64,000 nucleotides of DNA. It comes from Dipteronia dyeriana (lineage: Eukaryota > Streptophyta > Magnoliopsida > Sapindales > Sapindaceae). Position 1 is the first letter of the stretch. Every line of letters begins with the position of its first letter. A program made the translations under genes and the position numbers. The stretch covers positions 23,376,001 through 23,440,000 of the forward strand of contig CM065303.1 in assembly GCA_032871835.1 (NCBI GenBank), read 5' to 3'. The notes below the pieces were generated by a model. It was not told where the DNA came from. It ran no database searches and saw only the letters and a list, made by a program, of their open reading frames with translations. Below, piece after piece: positions 51,317 to 61,318 of this stretch.

Positions 51317-51773
51317 TATTTATTGTTTGAATAATTTCTAGTTGTTTTTGTTTGTGTTATGGACTTAATGTTTGTATAATTTGTAGTTGTTTTTATTTGT
51401 ATTATGGACTTATTGTTTAAATAATTTATAGTTGCTTACATGTTTTTATTTGTATTATAGACTTATCACTTATGCAGTAATTTAATTATATTCGGTCAAA
51501 AAGACCCCAACATATGAAAAACTTGTGTTTTGTTTTTCAATTTTTGAGACTATAGAACATTTTATAAATTAAAACCCAATACTTGGCCCCAATCGGCCCA
51601 AAACCGAAAAAACCGAACCGAACCGAACCGGTTCAGTTTAATCGGTTTTTGTTCGGTTGACAATTGTATATCGGATCGGATCGGATCACTTTTTCAAAAA
51701 CCGAATAGTATCGGTTTTTTATCGGTTCACTCTAAAAGTGAACCGATCCAATCAACGCCCACCCCTACTTGTA

Positions 51774-53960
51774 ACCATTTTTACGGTAATGGTAATCATT
51801 TTCATGACACCAGTAACCATTTTACGGAATTGGTAACCACTTTTTAATTTTGGAATTTTAAACTTGTAACTATTTTGACGGTATTTGTAACCATTTTCAC
51901 GGCTTCAGTAACCATTCAACGACATCGGTAACCAGTTTATAATTTTGAATATTATGACTTGTAACCATTTTAACGGCAATGATAACCATTTTCACGGTTC
52001 CAGTAACCATATTACGGCTCTGGTAACCACTTTAGAATTTAAGAAATTTTGACTTGTAACTATTTTCACGGTATTGGTAACCACCTTATGGCTTTTGTAA
52101 CCATTTATACAAGTTTGGTAACCATTTTATATTTTTAATATTCTGAATTATGAAACCATTTCCACGGCAATGGTAATCATTTTAACGGGTCCAGTAACCA
52201 TTTTACCGGTCTGGTAACCAAATTTTAATTTTTCTAAATTTTAACTTGTACTAATTATCACGGCGAAGGTAACCATTTTAACGGGTCCAGTAACCACTTT
52301 ATGGGTCTGGTAACCAAATTTTATTTTTTCTAATTTTTGACTTGTAATCATTTTCACGACGATAATAACCATTTTCACGGGTCTAGTAACCATTTTACGG
52401 GTTTGATAACCAAATTTTTATTTTTCTAAATTTTGAATTGTAACCATTTTCATGACGATGGTAACCACTTGTATGGCTCCAGTAACCATTTTACGGCTCT
52501 GAAAATCAGTTTTTAATTTTAAATTTTTTGAATTGTAACCATTTTTTCGGTATTGGTAACCACTTAACGGCTTTATTAACCATTTATACGGGTTTGGTAA
52601 CCATTTTATATTTTTTAATATTTTGAATTGTAAAACCATTTCCACGGCAATGTTAACTATTTTCATGGATCCAGTAACCATTTTACGGGTCTGGTAACCA
52701 ATTTTAATTTTTTCTAAATTTTGACTTGAAACCATTTTCACGGCGATGGTAACCATTTCCACGGCGATGGTAACCATTTCCACGGGTATGGTTACCAATT
52801 TTTAATTTTTCTATATTTTGACTTGTGACTATTTTACGGCTTTAGTAACTACTTTTTATTTTTTCAAACATTGGAATGTAATCATTTTCACGGTGATGGT
52901 AACCATTTTTACGGATCTGGTAACTATTTTTTAATTTTTAAACTTTTGACTTGTAACCATTTTAACAACGATGGTAACCATTTTCACGAACCCGGTAAAC
53001 ATTTTAAGGCTTCAGTAACCACTTTCTAACTTTTATAATTTTGAATTGTAATCATTTTCACGGCTTCAGTAACCATTTTATGGCTTCAGTAACCACTTTA
53101 TGGCTTCGGTAACCACTTTCTAATTTTTGATATTTTGACTTGTAATCATTTTCATGGAGATAGTAACCATTTTCACGGCTCCAGTAATCATTTAACGGCT
53201 TTAATAACCAATTTTGAATTATTGAAATTTTGAATTGTAACTATTTTCATGGTAGAAGTAACCTTTTTCACGACTCCAGTAACCATTTATACGGTTTTGG
53301 TAACTATTTTTTTATTTTTGATAATTTGACTTGTAACCATTTTCTCGGAAAAAATAACTATTTTCACGACTTCGGTAACCATTTATACAGGTTTGGTAAC
53401 CATTTTTTAATTTTGACTATTTTGACTTCTAACCATTTGCACGATATTGGTAACCATGTGCATGGCTCTGGTAACCATTTGAAGGCTTGGTAACCATTTT
53501 TTTATTTTTGATATTTTTACTTGTAACCATTTCGACGACGATGGTAACCATTTTCATGGTTTCATTAACCATTTTACGGCATTGGTAACCAATTTTTAAT
53601 TTTTGAATTTTATACTTGTAAATATTTTCATGGCATTGGTAACCATTTTCTAGGCTTTAGAAACCATTTTACTGCTTCGGTAGCTATTTTTTAATTTTGG
53701 AATTTTTGATTTGTAGCCATTTTCACGGCGATGGTAACCATTTTCACGGCACTAGTAACCATTTTAGGGTTTTGGTAATCATTTTGATTGAAATTTTCAA
53801 TTGTAACTATTTTCACGGCATTGGTAACCACTATCACGGCTCCGGTAACCATTAATACGGCTTTCATAACCATTTTTTAATTTTTGATTTTTTCTGTTGT
53901 AACCATTTTTACGGCTGTAGTAACCATTTTCACGGCTCCAGTAACCATTTTACGACATTT
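51774..53960. repeat. Tandem array of GTAACCATTTTCACGG-type units
   Basis: About 2.2 kb is made of units like GTAACCATTTTCACGGC + (T/G)(C/T)(C/G)G, about 20-24 bp long. They are grouped into a higher-order unit of roughly 100-125 bp in which three or four such words are followed by an AT spacer of the type TTTTTAATTTTTGAATTTTG and then ACTTGTAACC. Substitutions are common, so it is an old array. Several long open frames on both strands merely reflect the lack of stop codons in the unit. The hAT element at its left is inserted in an ACTTGTA word of the same unit. Confidence 0.92.
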
Positions 53961-55650
53961 TGACAATATTTATTAATTTGGGACCATGTATTATATATTT
54001 TTAAAAGTTTTTCCCGTTAGTAAGATTCAATCCGGGGACACCATTTTTGGAAAAATGATTTGACTCCAAATAGAAAATTAACGTTACTTGTGATTATGGA
54101 AATTAGAATATTAAATAATAAACGAATTGTGCAATTGGCACACCCCTTATAGATCTATTTATACCCCACTTTTAAAATTTTATAGTATTCTTTTTTCTTT
54201 CCTTTGTGAAAATTATTAATATTTAATAAAATATTTAATACAATTTAAGGAAAAAAAAATCTTCTACAAAGTAAATATATTATGAAATAGTTTGAGAAAT
54301 ATATCAATCATATGGTAGAATTGTGGATATCAAACATCAGGAAGATTTGTCTACAAATGACATATTACTTCTGCAATAATTGTCTGACATTTATATCAAG
54401 TATATGTAAGAATTATCTGAGAATTATATCAAGCATATGGAAACAATTTCATTCTCTAGAAGTAAATTTGAAGTTTATTTTTTCTTTAATATGTCAATAA
54501 CCTCTTTCTCTTTACACAATTTCCACTTATTTGCCAAAGTACACTTCTTTACAATTGATTTTTTGGAGCTTCATTTCTCTATTTTCTCTAGACATAATCA
54601 AAGTCATGGGAGTGGTCTAGTTTTTGGGTATAGTGTGGAGATGTGTATTTGATATTTCCTCTATTAACCGTAATCAAAGTCATGCTTGTTCATTTCAAAT
54701 TTTCAACGTTCTATCAATCATAGCCTACTTCTATTTCTCATAGTCAATGTTCTAGTTAGCGGCGAGCGCTAGTCTGGCGAAGTCCCGACATCTTCACAAC
54801 GATGGTAATAATGTCCCGATTTGTGTATACATCTAATTTTAAAAAAAAAACTTTTTCCATAGATGTATACACATATCTAAATTTGGTTTGTTTGACACAG
54901 ATTGAGATACCCTTTTTGGACAGATGATTTGAGTCCAAATATAAATTAAACATTGATTGTGATTATTAAAATTAAAATGTTGAAAAATAAACTGGTTGTG
55001 CTATTGGCACACCCTATAGGTCTATTTATGTCCCATTTTTTAAATTATGTAAAAAAAAATCGATAATAAAAATTTCTTTCCTTTATTAAATTTTTTAATT
55101 TTATAATACAAATTTTTATAAGTGTCTGAGAATGACATAATGCTTATACCGGAATTATTTGATAATGATATTAAGATATTATAATTACTCTATCGCCATG
55201 AAAGCATTATTGATTACATCAATTCATATAGATTGATTGGATTATTAATTTCATAAGTGTTTTTACTTCAAATATAGTCTAAATATTTATCAAACTAGAA
55301 ATAAAATCACTTACTTTCCGGAGCAAGAGTTTTTCTACAACTAAAATCTACAAACATGGTTGATAGTTGAGTAAGGTTTTCAACATTGTTATGCTTACTT
55401 TCCACGATCACCTAGTACTACAAGTTTTAATCACCTAGTACTACAAGTTTTGATCAACATTAGAAATACAGGTTCTCACCCATGAGAGAGCAAGAAGCAG
55501 GACGACAGACGCCAACACTTATAATTAATTAACACACAGGCAGACATCGCTACCATTATAAAAGGTTATTGATTACAAACCATTTAGAATGCAAATGAGA
55601 TTCGGTGGTCATCATATCAGTGGTTACCATCTTCAAAAAAGTAGTCATCT
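53961..55650. other. AT-rich DNA with two diverged direct repeats
   Basis: A block at about 54,015-54,190 (ATGATTTGACTCCAAATA, then TGGCACACCCC and CTATTTATACCCC) recurs in diverged form at about 54,905-55,060 (ATGATTTGAGTCCAAATA, then TGGCACACCCT and CTATTTATGTCCC). They lie about 880 bp apart in the same orientation and could be the ends of a small terminal-repeat element, though I could not set TG...CA ends. No gene is visible. Confidence 0.5.
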
Positions 55651-58490
55651 CTATCGGTGGTAGTTAGCTTGCTGATAAGCTGGTGCCAAACCGCTGTCAT
55701 AGCCACCATATGCAGGATAATTCATGGGAGCACCTGGATATGATCTAGCAAGGGGAGGAGGGGAAGCTTCCGGTGAGTAAGCGTAGAGATAAGCTTGTGG
55801 GCTCCTGTTGCAATACACAGTGGGTGGGGATTGGTAGGATAGGGATTGATAGGGCGGGGATTGGTCAGGTGAGACACCATCAGGGTATTGTAAGTGTGAA
55901 GGAGACCTCAAAAATGTAGGAGGTGCAGGAAAAGATGACACGTATGCATTTGTTGAGCGAGCAGCCTTGGCTGAAGGCATTGGACCACTATTGCTAGCCC
56001 GTGTCCGCTTGTTGGCAGGGAATGCCGCTGGCTTTTTCTTCTCAATCTTGGCCTTCTTTAGGTGCTCAAGACGCTTCTTGAGGTTTTATGGAGGAAACTC
56101 AGCTCTCAGTTTGTACTCTTCAATGCATTTAATGACAGACTGGAGAGCTGACTGCTCCTTGCGAGCAACGAGGTGCTGCAACATTGATTAAGATACAACA
56201 CTTTATTAGTTGAAAGTGAAATAGACTCCTACTCAGTATGGACATCAGGAGTTCAACCAGGCAATCCATTAATGAGAAGACAATCAAATTCCTTAAAATT
56301 GAATAACACCTGAGTTAAATACAATTGAATAAAGAAACCAAGATGCGTAAAAAAAAGATATACCGCAGCTTGACTAGCATTATTAGGATCCTCCAAAATA
56401 GATGCAGCAACCTTCCTTGCATCCTTAAGAAAAGCTTTAAGCAGAGGAACTGGTAGGAACTTGTTAACAAGGCCAGCTTTATAAGTAAAATGCACTGCAT
56501 CAAGTTGTTGTCCCCTACTGATTAATTCTTTTATCATATAAGTAAATATCAAGTAACAACAACGGATATACATCAGAACCTCAGCATATCCATAATAAAT
56601 AATGGATCACAGCCATATATACATGATAAAAGACCCACAATGTCATTGAACTTTCAATTCAAACTAGGTAACATTAATAGGTCATAACTAATCACAATGA
56701 TAATATATTCACGTACACATGCAAAACATCAATTGCACTAGCCACATGTTCTAAACTCTTTTGACAATGAGCAGAGAATCATACCATGAAAAATCATGAA
56801 CAAGTATCAGGACAACCGGATATCAGTTTGCTGAAATCAAAGATTTTGTACATCCAATGACATTAATAAATATCTAAAGAACAACTAATAGACCCAAATG
56901 TCCAGAAACTTATCAGATTAATTACAGCAAAATTATGTCATCAGAACATAACTCATCAAGGCCATTTATTCCAACACGTATGAATATAAGCTACTCAAGT
57001 ACTTATCTCATTGGTTTAAATAAAGAATAAATACAATTACCAAAATGAAACTAATACTCTGATTGAACTTTGAAGAAAATAACAAAAATGGTATTCTCCA
57101 CAAAATGCAACCACTCATGTTCCAAGTGTGCTAAAAACGTATCTAAAGATTAGTCCTACAGATTATGAAGAAACCCAAAACCCAGTTTAACACCATCATC
57201 ACTAATTGCCTGACAAAGAACAAAACAAACTAGAAATATGCAATCGAAACAATAAAATTCCAGCACATCAGTTAAAATTTGAGTTGCTATCATCCTCTTC
57301 GAAGAGTGCAAACAAATAAAATTAGCCGCATCACTAAAAATGCAAAGGGGAAGGCTACCACATGGACGAGATTAGCTAAGAATCTGGTCAGACAATAATG
57401 CTGACACTAAAAACAAAAACTCAGTCTCCACCTATAAAAAATCTGTCACGGGAAAGGTTTTCAGAAAGCTAAATTTGGCAATATTCAATAGCAACTCATT
57501 ATTTCTAAGATGTGTATTAGACCTAAGTGAACATCATGTAGATGGGTCATCAGACTCATCACTCTACCACTGGCAAGAATCAAGTTTTATACAGTTTACT
57601 CGAAACAAAACCTTGCTATTAAATCCTCCACTTCATTTGAATTCCTCATTAAATTAATCATCACACCCTGTTGAGCACGAAATAAAAGGGAATAGAGAGC
57701 ATAAACCGATCCATACCAAGCATTTTATCACCCAAACCAATCGAAACTGCAAGCTTAGGCATCTGCTTCGGCCACGCTGAGCTGACGACGAGTTTCCGGT
57801 ACAAATCTGCATCCTCCTCTTTAACAATACCGAATGTGACGAGATGCTGCAAGAAAGTGTGCACGTCAGGAGTCTTCACATTCTCAATTCTGCCTCTCTC
57901 CTCCAGACTCGTTTTCCACGTCTCAGCTATCTCCTTCGCTTTCTCCTTCACAGTAGGTGTCACCAGTAGCCTCAATTTCCCTATCACGGGGTCCACCAGC
58001 ACCGGAATTAAGCTCTCCAGCACCAACACGTAACCCCACCCCAAATCATTGTTGTTCTTCTCTCTTCTCTTGTCAACAGGAAATACCTCTGATATCGCCT
58101 CTAACACGAACTTCGCCGGATCGACGCATTCAGAGGGAGCAACCGGTATCAGACTCCGCATGTCGTCAATTCCCTTTTTTTTAGTAGCTACAAACTTCTA
58201 GAAACTCTGAGCCTCCATTTTCGAACAGAAATTCTTCAAAATCATCAACAACGCCTCGTCGTCATCGACTTCACCGTCAGGGTTGTTCCATTCCTCTTCT
58301 TTTTAACGTGAGAGATAGTTGAGTACGGCGTCCGATCTTCGAGTTGCTCCATAGCAATCTCGACGCTGCCATCAATCGTCACCTCCCGCTTCTTCAAAAT
58401 ATCCAAGGAAGCTTTAGTTTCACTGTCTAGGGTTTGGATTTTGTTCCTAAGCGCATCAGATTTCTTCAAAAGGTTTTGCTCGAGAGAAGT
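55651..58490 (-). pseudogene. FRIGIDA-like protein (FRL4-type), broken, introns retained
   Basis: The minus strand reads, in order: LEQNLLKKSDALRNKIQTL and REVTIDGSVEIA (N-terminal coiled coil); NPDGEVDDDEALLMILKNFC in another frame; then a stop in SF*KFVATKK where Trp is expected; ECVDPAKFVLEAISEVFPVD; TPDVHTFLQHLVTFGIV; GLGDKML up to a donor at 57,716. A second exon (56,538-56,364) has ELISRGQQLDAVHFTY and a third (56,175-55,651) has ARKEQSAL, a TAA in EFPP*NLKKRLE, and a Pro/Ser/Tyr-rich end. The family's usual first residues (about 40) are absent, and the acceptor before exon 2 has no visible AG. FRIGIDA-like proteins act in flowering-time and transcription control. Retained introns show that it came from DNA duplication, not a processed copy. 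Confidence 0.85.
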
Positions 58491-58578
58491 GAAAATATTT
58501 ACAAGTATACAATTCAAAAATTAAAAATTGCAGAGAAAATACCTTAGATTATCATGCAGCTTTTGTTCTTAGGGTGCG

Positions 58579-58929
58579 TTAGATCGACTTTTGATCTTGT
58601 TGCTTGTGCTCATTATCCTCTGTTCTTGGGTCTCTGTGTTGCCTCATGTGGGCGAACAATCTACTGTTTTCAAACAAAAAATACTCAGAACTGACAAGAA
58701 TGAAACTAACAGTGGTGGCGTTGGCGTTGGCGCTGCTGACGGAGGACGTGTCGAGAAAATGGAATTGATGGTGGTGACGGGAGAACTGGAACTCAGAACT
58801 GAGAATGGAAGTGATGATGGCCACGATGGCGACGGTGGAGGTTGCGATCTGCAAGTTGTGGCAGTCGGAGCAGATGTGGAAGCCAAGGAGATACAAATCG
58901 GTGAGAAAGAGAGATATGAGAATAAATAA
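58579..58929 (-). other. Open frame, unrecognised, hydrophobic start
   Basis: A minus-strand frame of about 117 codons has no ATG near its start. The first 40 residues are hydrophobic and Cys-containing (FHICSDCHNLQIATS, VAIVAIITSIL), then comes a His/Ser-rich stretch and a charged tail (RQHRDPRTEDNEHKQQDQ). It ends about 90 bp upstream of the FRIGIDA-like pseudogene. GC content is higher than in the surroundings. It could be a fragment of a membrane-protein gene or chance; I do not recognise it. Confidence 0.2.
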
Positions 58930-59125
58930 AGTCAACAGAGGAATAAATATTGTGTTACAACTTGAAACCAGTTACGCTTGTTTTTTTTTTGTTTTTTTAT
59001 TTCTTTTTTATTAATTTAGAACCGTTGGATCAAGTTGCTGAATGATCCAACGGACCGAATAGATTACTATTCCTGGCTGTATCATACAACCAATTTCTCT
59101 ATGACTGCATAGCAGCCAGTCCCAG

Positions 59126-59876
59126 TTATCTATCTCCTTTTCTTTGTTTTACAACATTATCTGTCGCACTGGTCATGTTAGTGTTGCTACTGATGCTACT
59201 GATACCAATGTTGGCAATTGGTATAACTGATAGGGGTTGCAATCCTTTATAAGTTTTTTTTTTTGGGTTATTAACACCGGTTTGACTCAAATTTATATGA
59301 ATATCCATTTTATCCTCTCAACTATCATTTTCTTTGCACTTTATTAAAAATCCTTTTACCATCCTTTTTTCTGTCATGATAAATTGTACTAAATTCCTCT
59401 GATTATATATATAATTTGGGTAAACTTAGAAATAATTAGGTCCATAAGTTAAAGAAGTTTCAGCCATTCCAAGAATGGATTCTTTATAATCAGTAATTCT
59501 TTTGTCTCTTAAAAAAATTAATAAAGAATTATTTAAACCAATTTTTGAAAGGGGTTTAACACCTACTTGGACACTGCCAATGTGTAGGTCATTAAAACCA
59601 ATTTTGTTGTAATGAGTCAAACTGTTTTTATTTAAAAGATTTGTCAAAAAAGTATTGTTTTGGAATTTCACATTAATCTCTTTAGTCTTTTGTCCCAACA
59701 AAGTTTTAAAATCTAGAAGTTTTTTCTTATAGATGCTATTCTGTTGGATATTAGGTAATTGTCAGTTTATTAAATCTTTGTCGTCCCAGTTTGTCTCAAA
59801 ATTGGCTACAGATTGTCCTGTACTACTATTTATATCATCGGGCTCAATCCCAGGTCTGGAACTACTTGCAGACATG
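59126..59876 (-). pseudogene. Caulimovirid movement-protein-like relic
   Basis: The minus-strand frame opens with an ATG at 59,876 and contains a stretch typical of caulimovirid movement proteins (HIGSVQVGVKPLSK, then LLIFLRDKRI, LGMAETSL and GPNYF, about 59,600-59,430). Movement proteins of this group line the channels through which plant pararetroviruses pass between cells. The frame is broken: a stop lies near 59,788, another directly after GPNYF, and the following part is disrupted again. No coat, protease or reverse transcriptase part is visible nearby; the copia LTR begins about 100 bp away. It is a dead endogenous fragment of a pararetrovirus-like element. Confidence 0.6.
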
Positions 59877-59978
59877 ATAAAGAAAATGAATAGTTATTGA
59901 TATTCAAACTCATAATTATAAATTCCTTGAAAAATCAAGCCCTTATAAGTTGGTTTATAGAGTCCATTATCGTGTTTT

Positions 59979-60620
59979 TGTTGGGTTATGTGAAGCCAGA
60001 AACAGGTGAAGAAAACAATTCTAGCAGGTGGCGCGGTGGCGACCGCGGCGGAGGCAGTGACCCAGACCGCGGCACACACAGCAAAGAATCACAGAGGATA
60101 CATGTTGTGCGTACTGCGTCGCAGACAAGGTGCACAAACCACGGTCTGTGGAGCGGAGTTTCACAGAGGTGTTACGCGTTGTGGACCCCGGCGCAGGTAT
60201 GTGCCTACATAGCGGTCCAGACCGCGGTAGTGACGGGTTTCGTGAGAAATTGGAAATCCTACGTGCACAAGCAATTGGAATAGGAAATAAATTCCAATTA
60301 GGATTTTGAGTAACCCTAGTGCTCCCATATAAATACCACCATTATTTATACTTAAAAGGTGAGAAGAATAGAACAGAAAAATAAGTGTGTAGTGTGTGAG
60401 AAAATTGCTAGAGAGAGAGAGCAATTGTAGAGAGACTGAAAGAGAGACTGAAAGAGAGACATTGGGATTGTAATCAACTCTGAGATATAGTGGATTGAGT
60501 GCGGTACGCTCCGTGGATGTAGGCAAATTGCTGAACCACGTAAAATCTTTTGTGTCTTCTTTTATTATTGCTTTCTATTTGTGTTTAGATTTGTGTGATT
60601 GCAATTTCTTCTCCACAACA
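59979..60620 (+). repeat. 5' LTR of the copia element
   Basis: Starts TGTTGGGTTATG and ends CTCCACAACA, with a 5-bp TGTTG/CAACA inverted end; 642 bp long. It contains a TATA box (CATATAAATAC, 60,327-60,337), a purine-rich GAGAGAGA stretch downstream (60,410-60,460), and is followed directly by the PBS. The part at 60,025-60,235 is unusually GC-rich for the window (GGCGCGGTGGCGACCGCGG), with repeated GACCGCGG-like words in the U3 region that may be regulatory. Confidence 0.88.
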
Positions 60621-60622
60621 AT

Positions 60623-60634
60623 TGGTATTAGAGC
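60623..60634 (+). other. Primer binding site
   Basis: TGGTATTAGAGC, two bases after the LTR end. The usual plant copia PBS is TGGTATCAGAGC, complementary to initiator-methionine tRNA; one C-to-T change is present. Confidence 0.85.
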
Positions 60635-60685
60635 TCCGGGTTGGGGCATATTATTCACACAGAGGTAATCAATTTCGTTGTAGAG

Positions 60686-61318
60686 ATGGGGTCAGAGAAG
60701 GAAAAGCACAAGATTGAGAAATTCAATGGTTTGAATTTCTGGAAGATACAGATGGAAGATTATCTGTACCAGAAGGATCTGCATTGGCCTATAAAAGAGA
60801 GACCAAAGGATATGATCGATGAAGATTGGGATAAGAAACGGAAACCGAAGAACATGGATGATGATGACTTTGAACTCCTGGACAGGAAAACATTGGGAGC
60901 AATTCGTCTCAGTTTGACGAAGCAGGTCGCCTTCAACGTAAAAGATCAACAGTCAGCCAAAGATCTAATGGATACCCTATCATACCTATCAACCTTGAAG
61001 ATGGCGGAGGATCAGAACTTTAAAGACTTTCTGAATCAGTTCAATGAAGTAAAAGACGGGTTATGTTCTTTATCTATGGGGTTTGATGAGGAGTTTATGG
61101 CGGTGTTTCTACTCACCCAAATGCCAGAAAGTTGGAAGACGATATGCCAGTCGATTGCCAACTCGTTCGGGAAAGAAAAATTGAATCTTCAGCAGGTTAT
61201 AAACATGATCATGACGGAAGAGATCAGAATGCATGAAGAGGGATCAGGGGCATCTACATCTTCAGCATTGAGTTTGGAAGGTAGAGAAGGTAGAGGCAGA
61301 AATCGAAACACAAATTAA
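60686..61318 (+). pseudogene. Copia Gag, ends early
   Basis: The ATG at 60,686 lies in good context (GTAGAGATGGGG) and opens the Gag domain (EKFNGLNFWKIQMEDYLYQK; LSTLKMAEDQNFKDFLNQF; MPESWKTICQSIANSF). It forms the particle shell. The frame stops at TAA 61,316, just before the basic stretch and zinc knuckle, which follow in the same frame after a second stop near 61,361. The knuckle (CWNYGKKGHLSYEC, about 61,409-61,450) has Tyr where the second Cys should be, so it is damaged as well. In intact elements Gag and Pol form one long frame. Confidence 0.85.

Larger units (their letters stand above)
46596..51773 (+). mobile_element. hAT transposon with perfect 8-bp target duplication
   Basis: TACTTGTA occurs at 46,596-46,603 and again at 51,766-51,773. 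The element body is 46,604-51,765 (5,162 bp). Near both ends there are inverted AACCG(A/G)-rich stretches (ATCGAACCGATC at the left, GAACCGATCC at the right; CCGGTTCAGTTCGGTT against AACCGAACCGGTTCAG). The right terminus, on the other strand, reads GGGGTGGGCG, a common hAT end; the left terminus (TACCTGAGTAGG) has diverged. It contains a TATA box, a spliced leader and one transposase frame. It lies between LINE sequence and a tandem array whose unit contains ACTTGTAACC. Confidence 0.88.

Noticed and set aside
52418..53873. Repeated peptides (MVTIAVKMVT-type and GNHLYGFGN-type) as real proteins
   Set aside because: They come from the tandem array read in stop-free frames. There is no start context, no splice support and no domain, and both strands are equally open.
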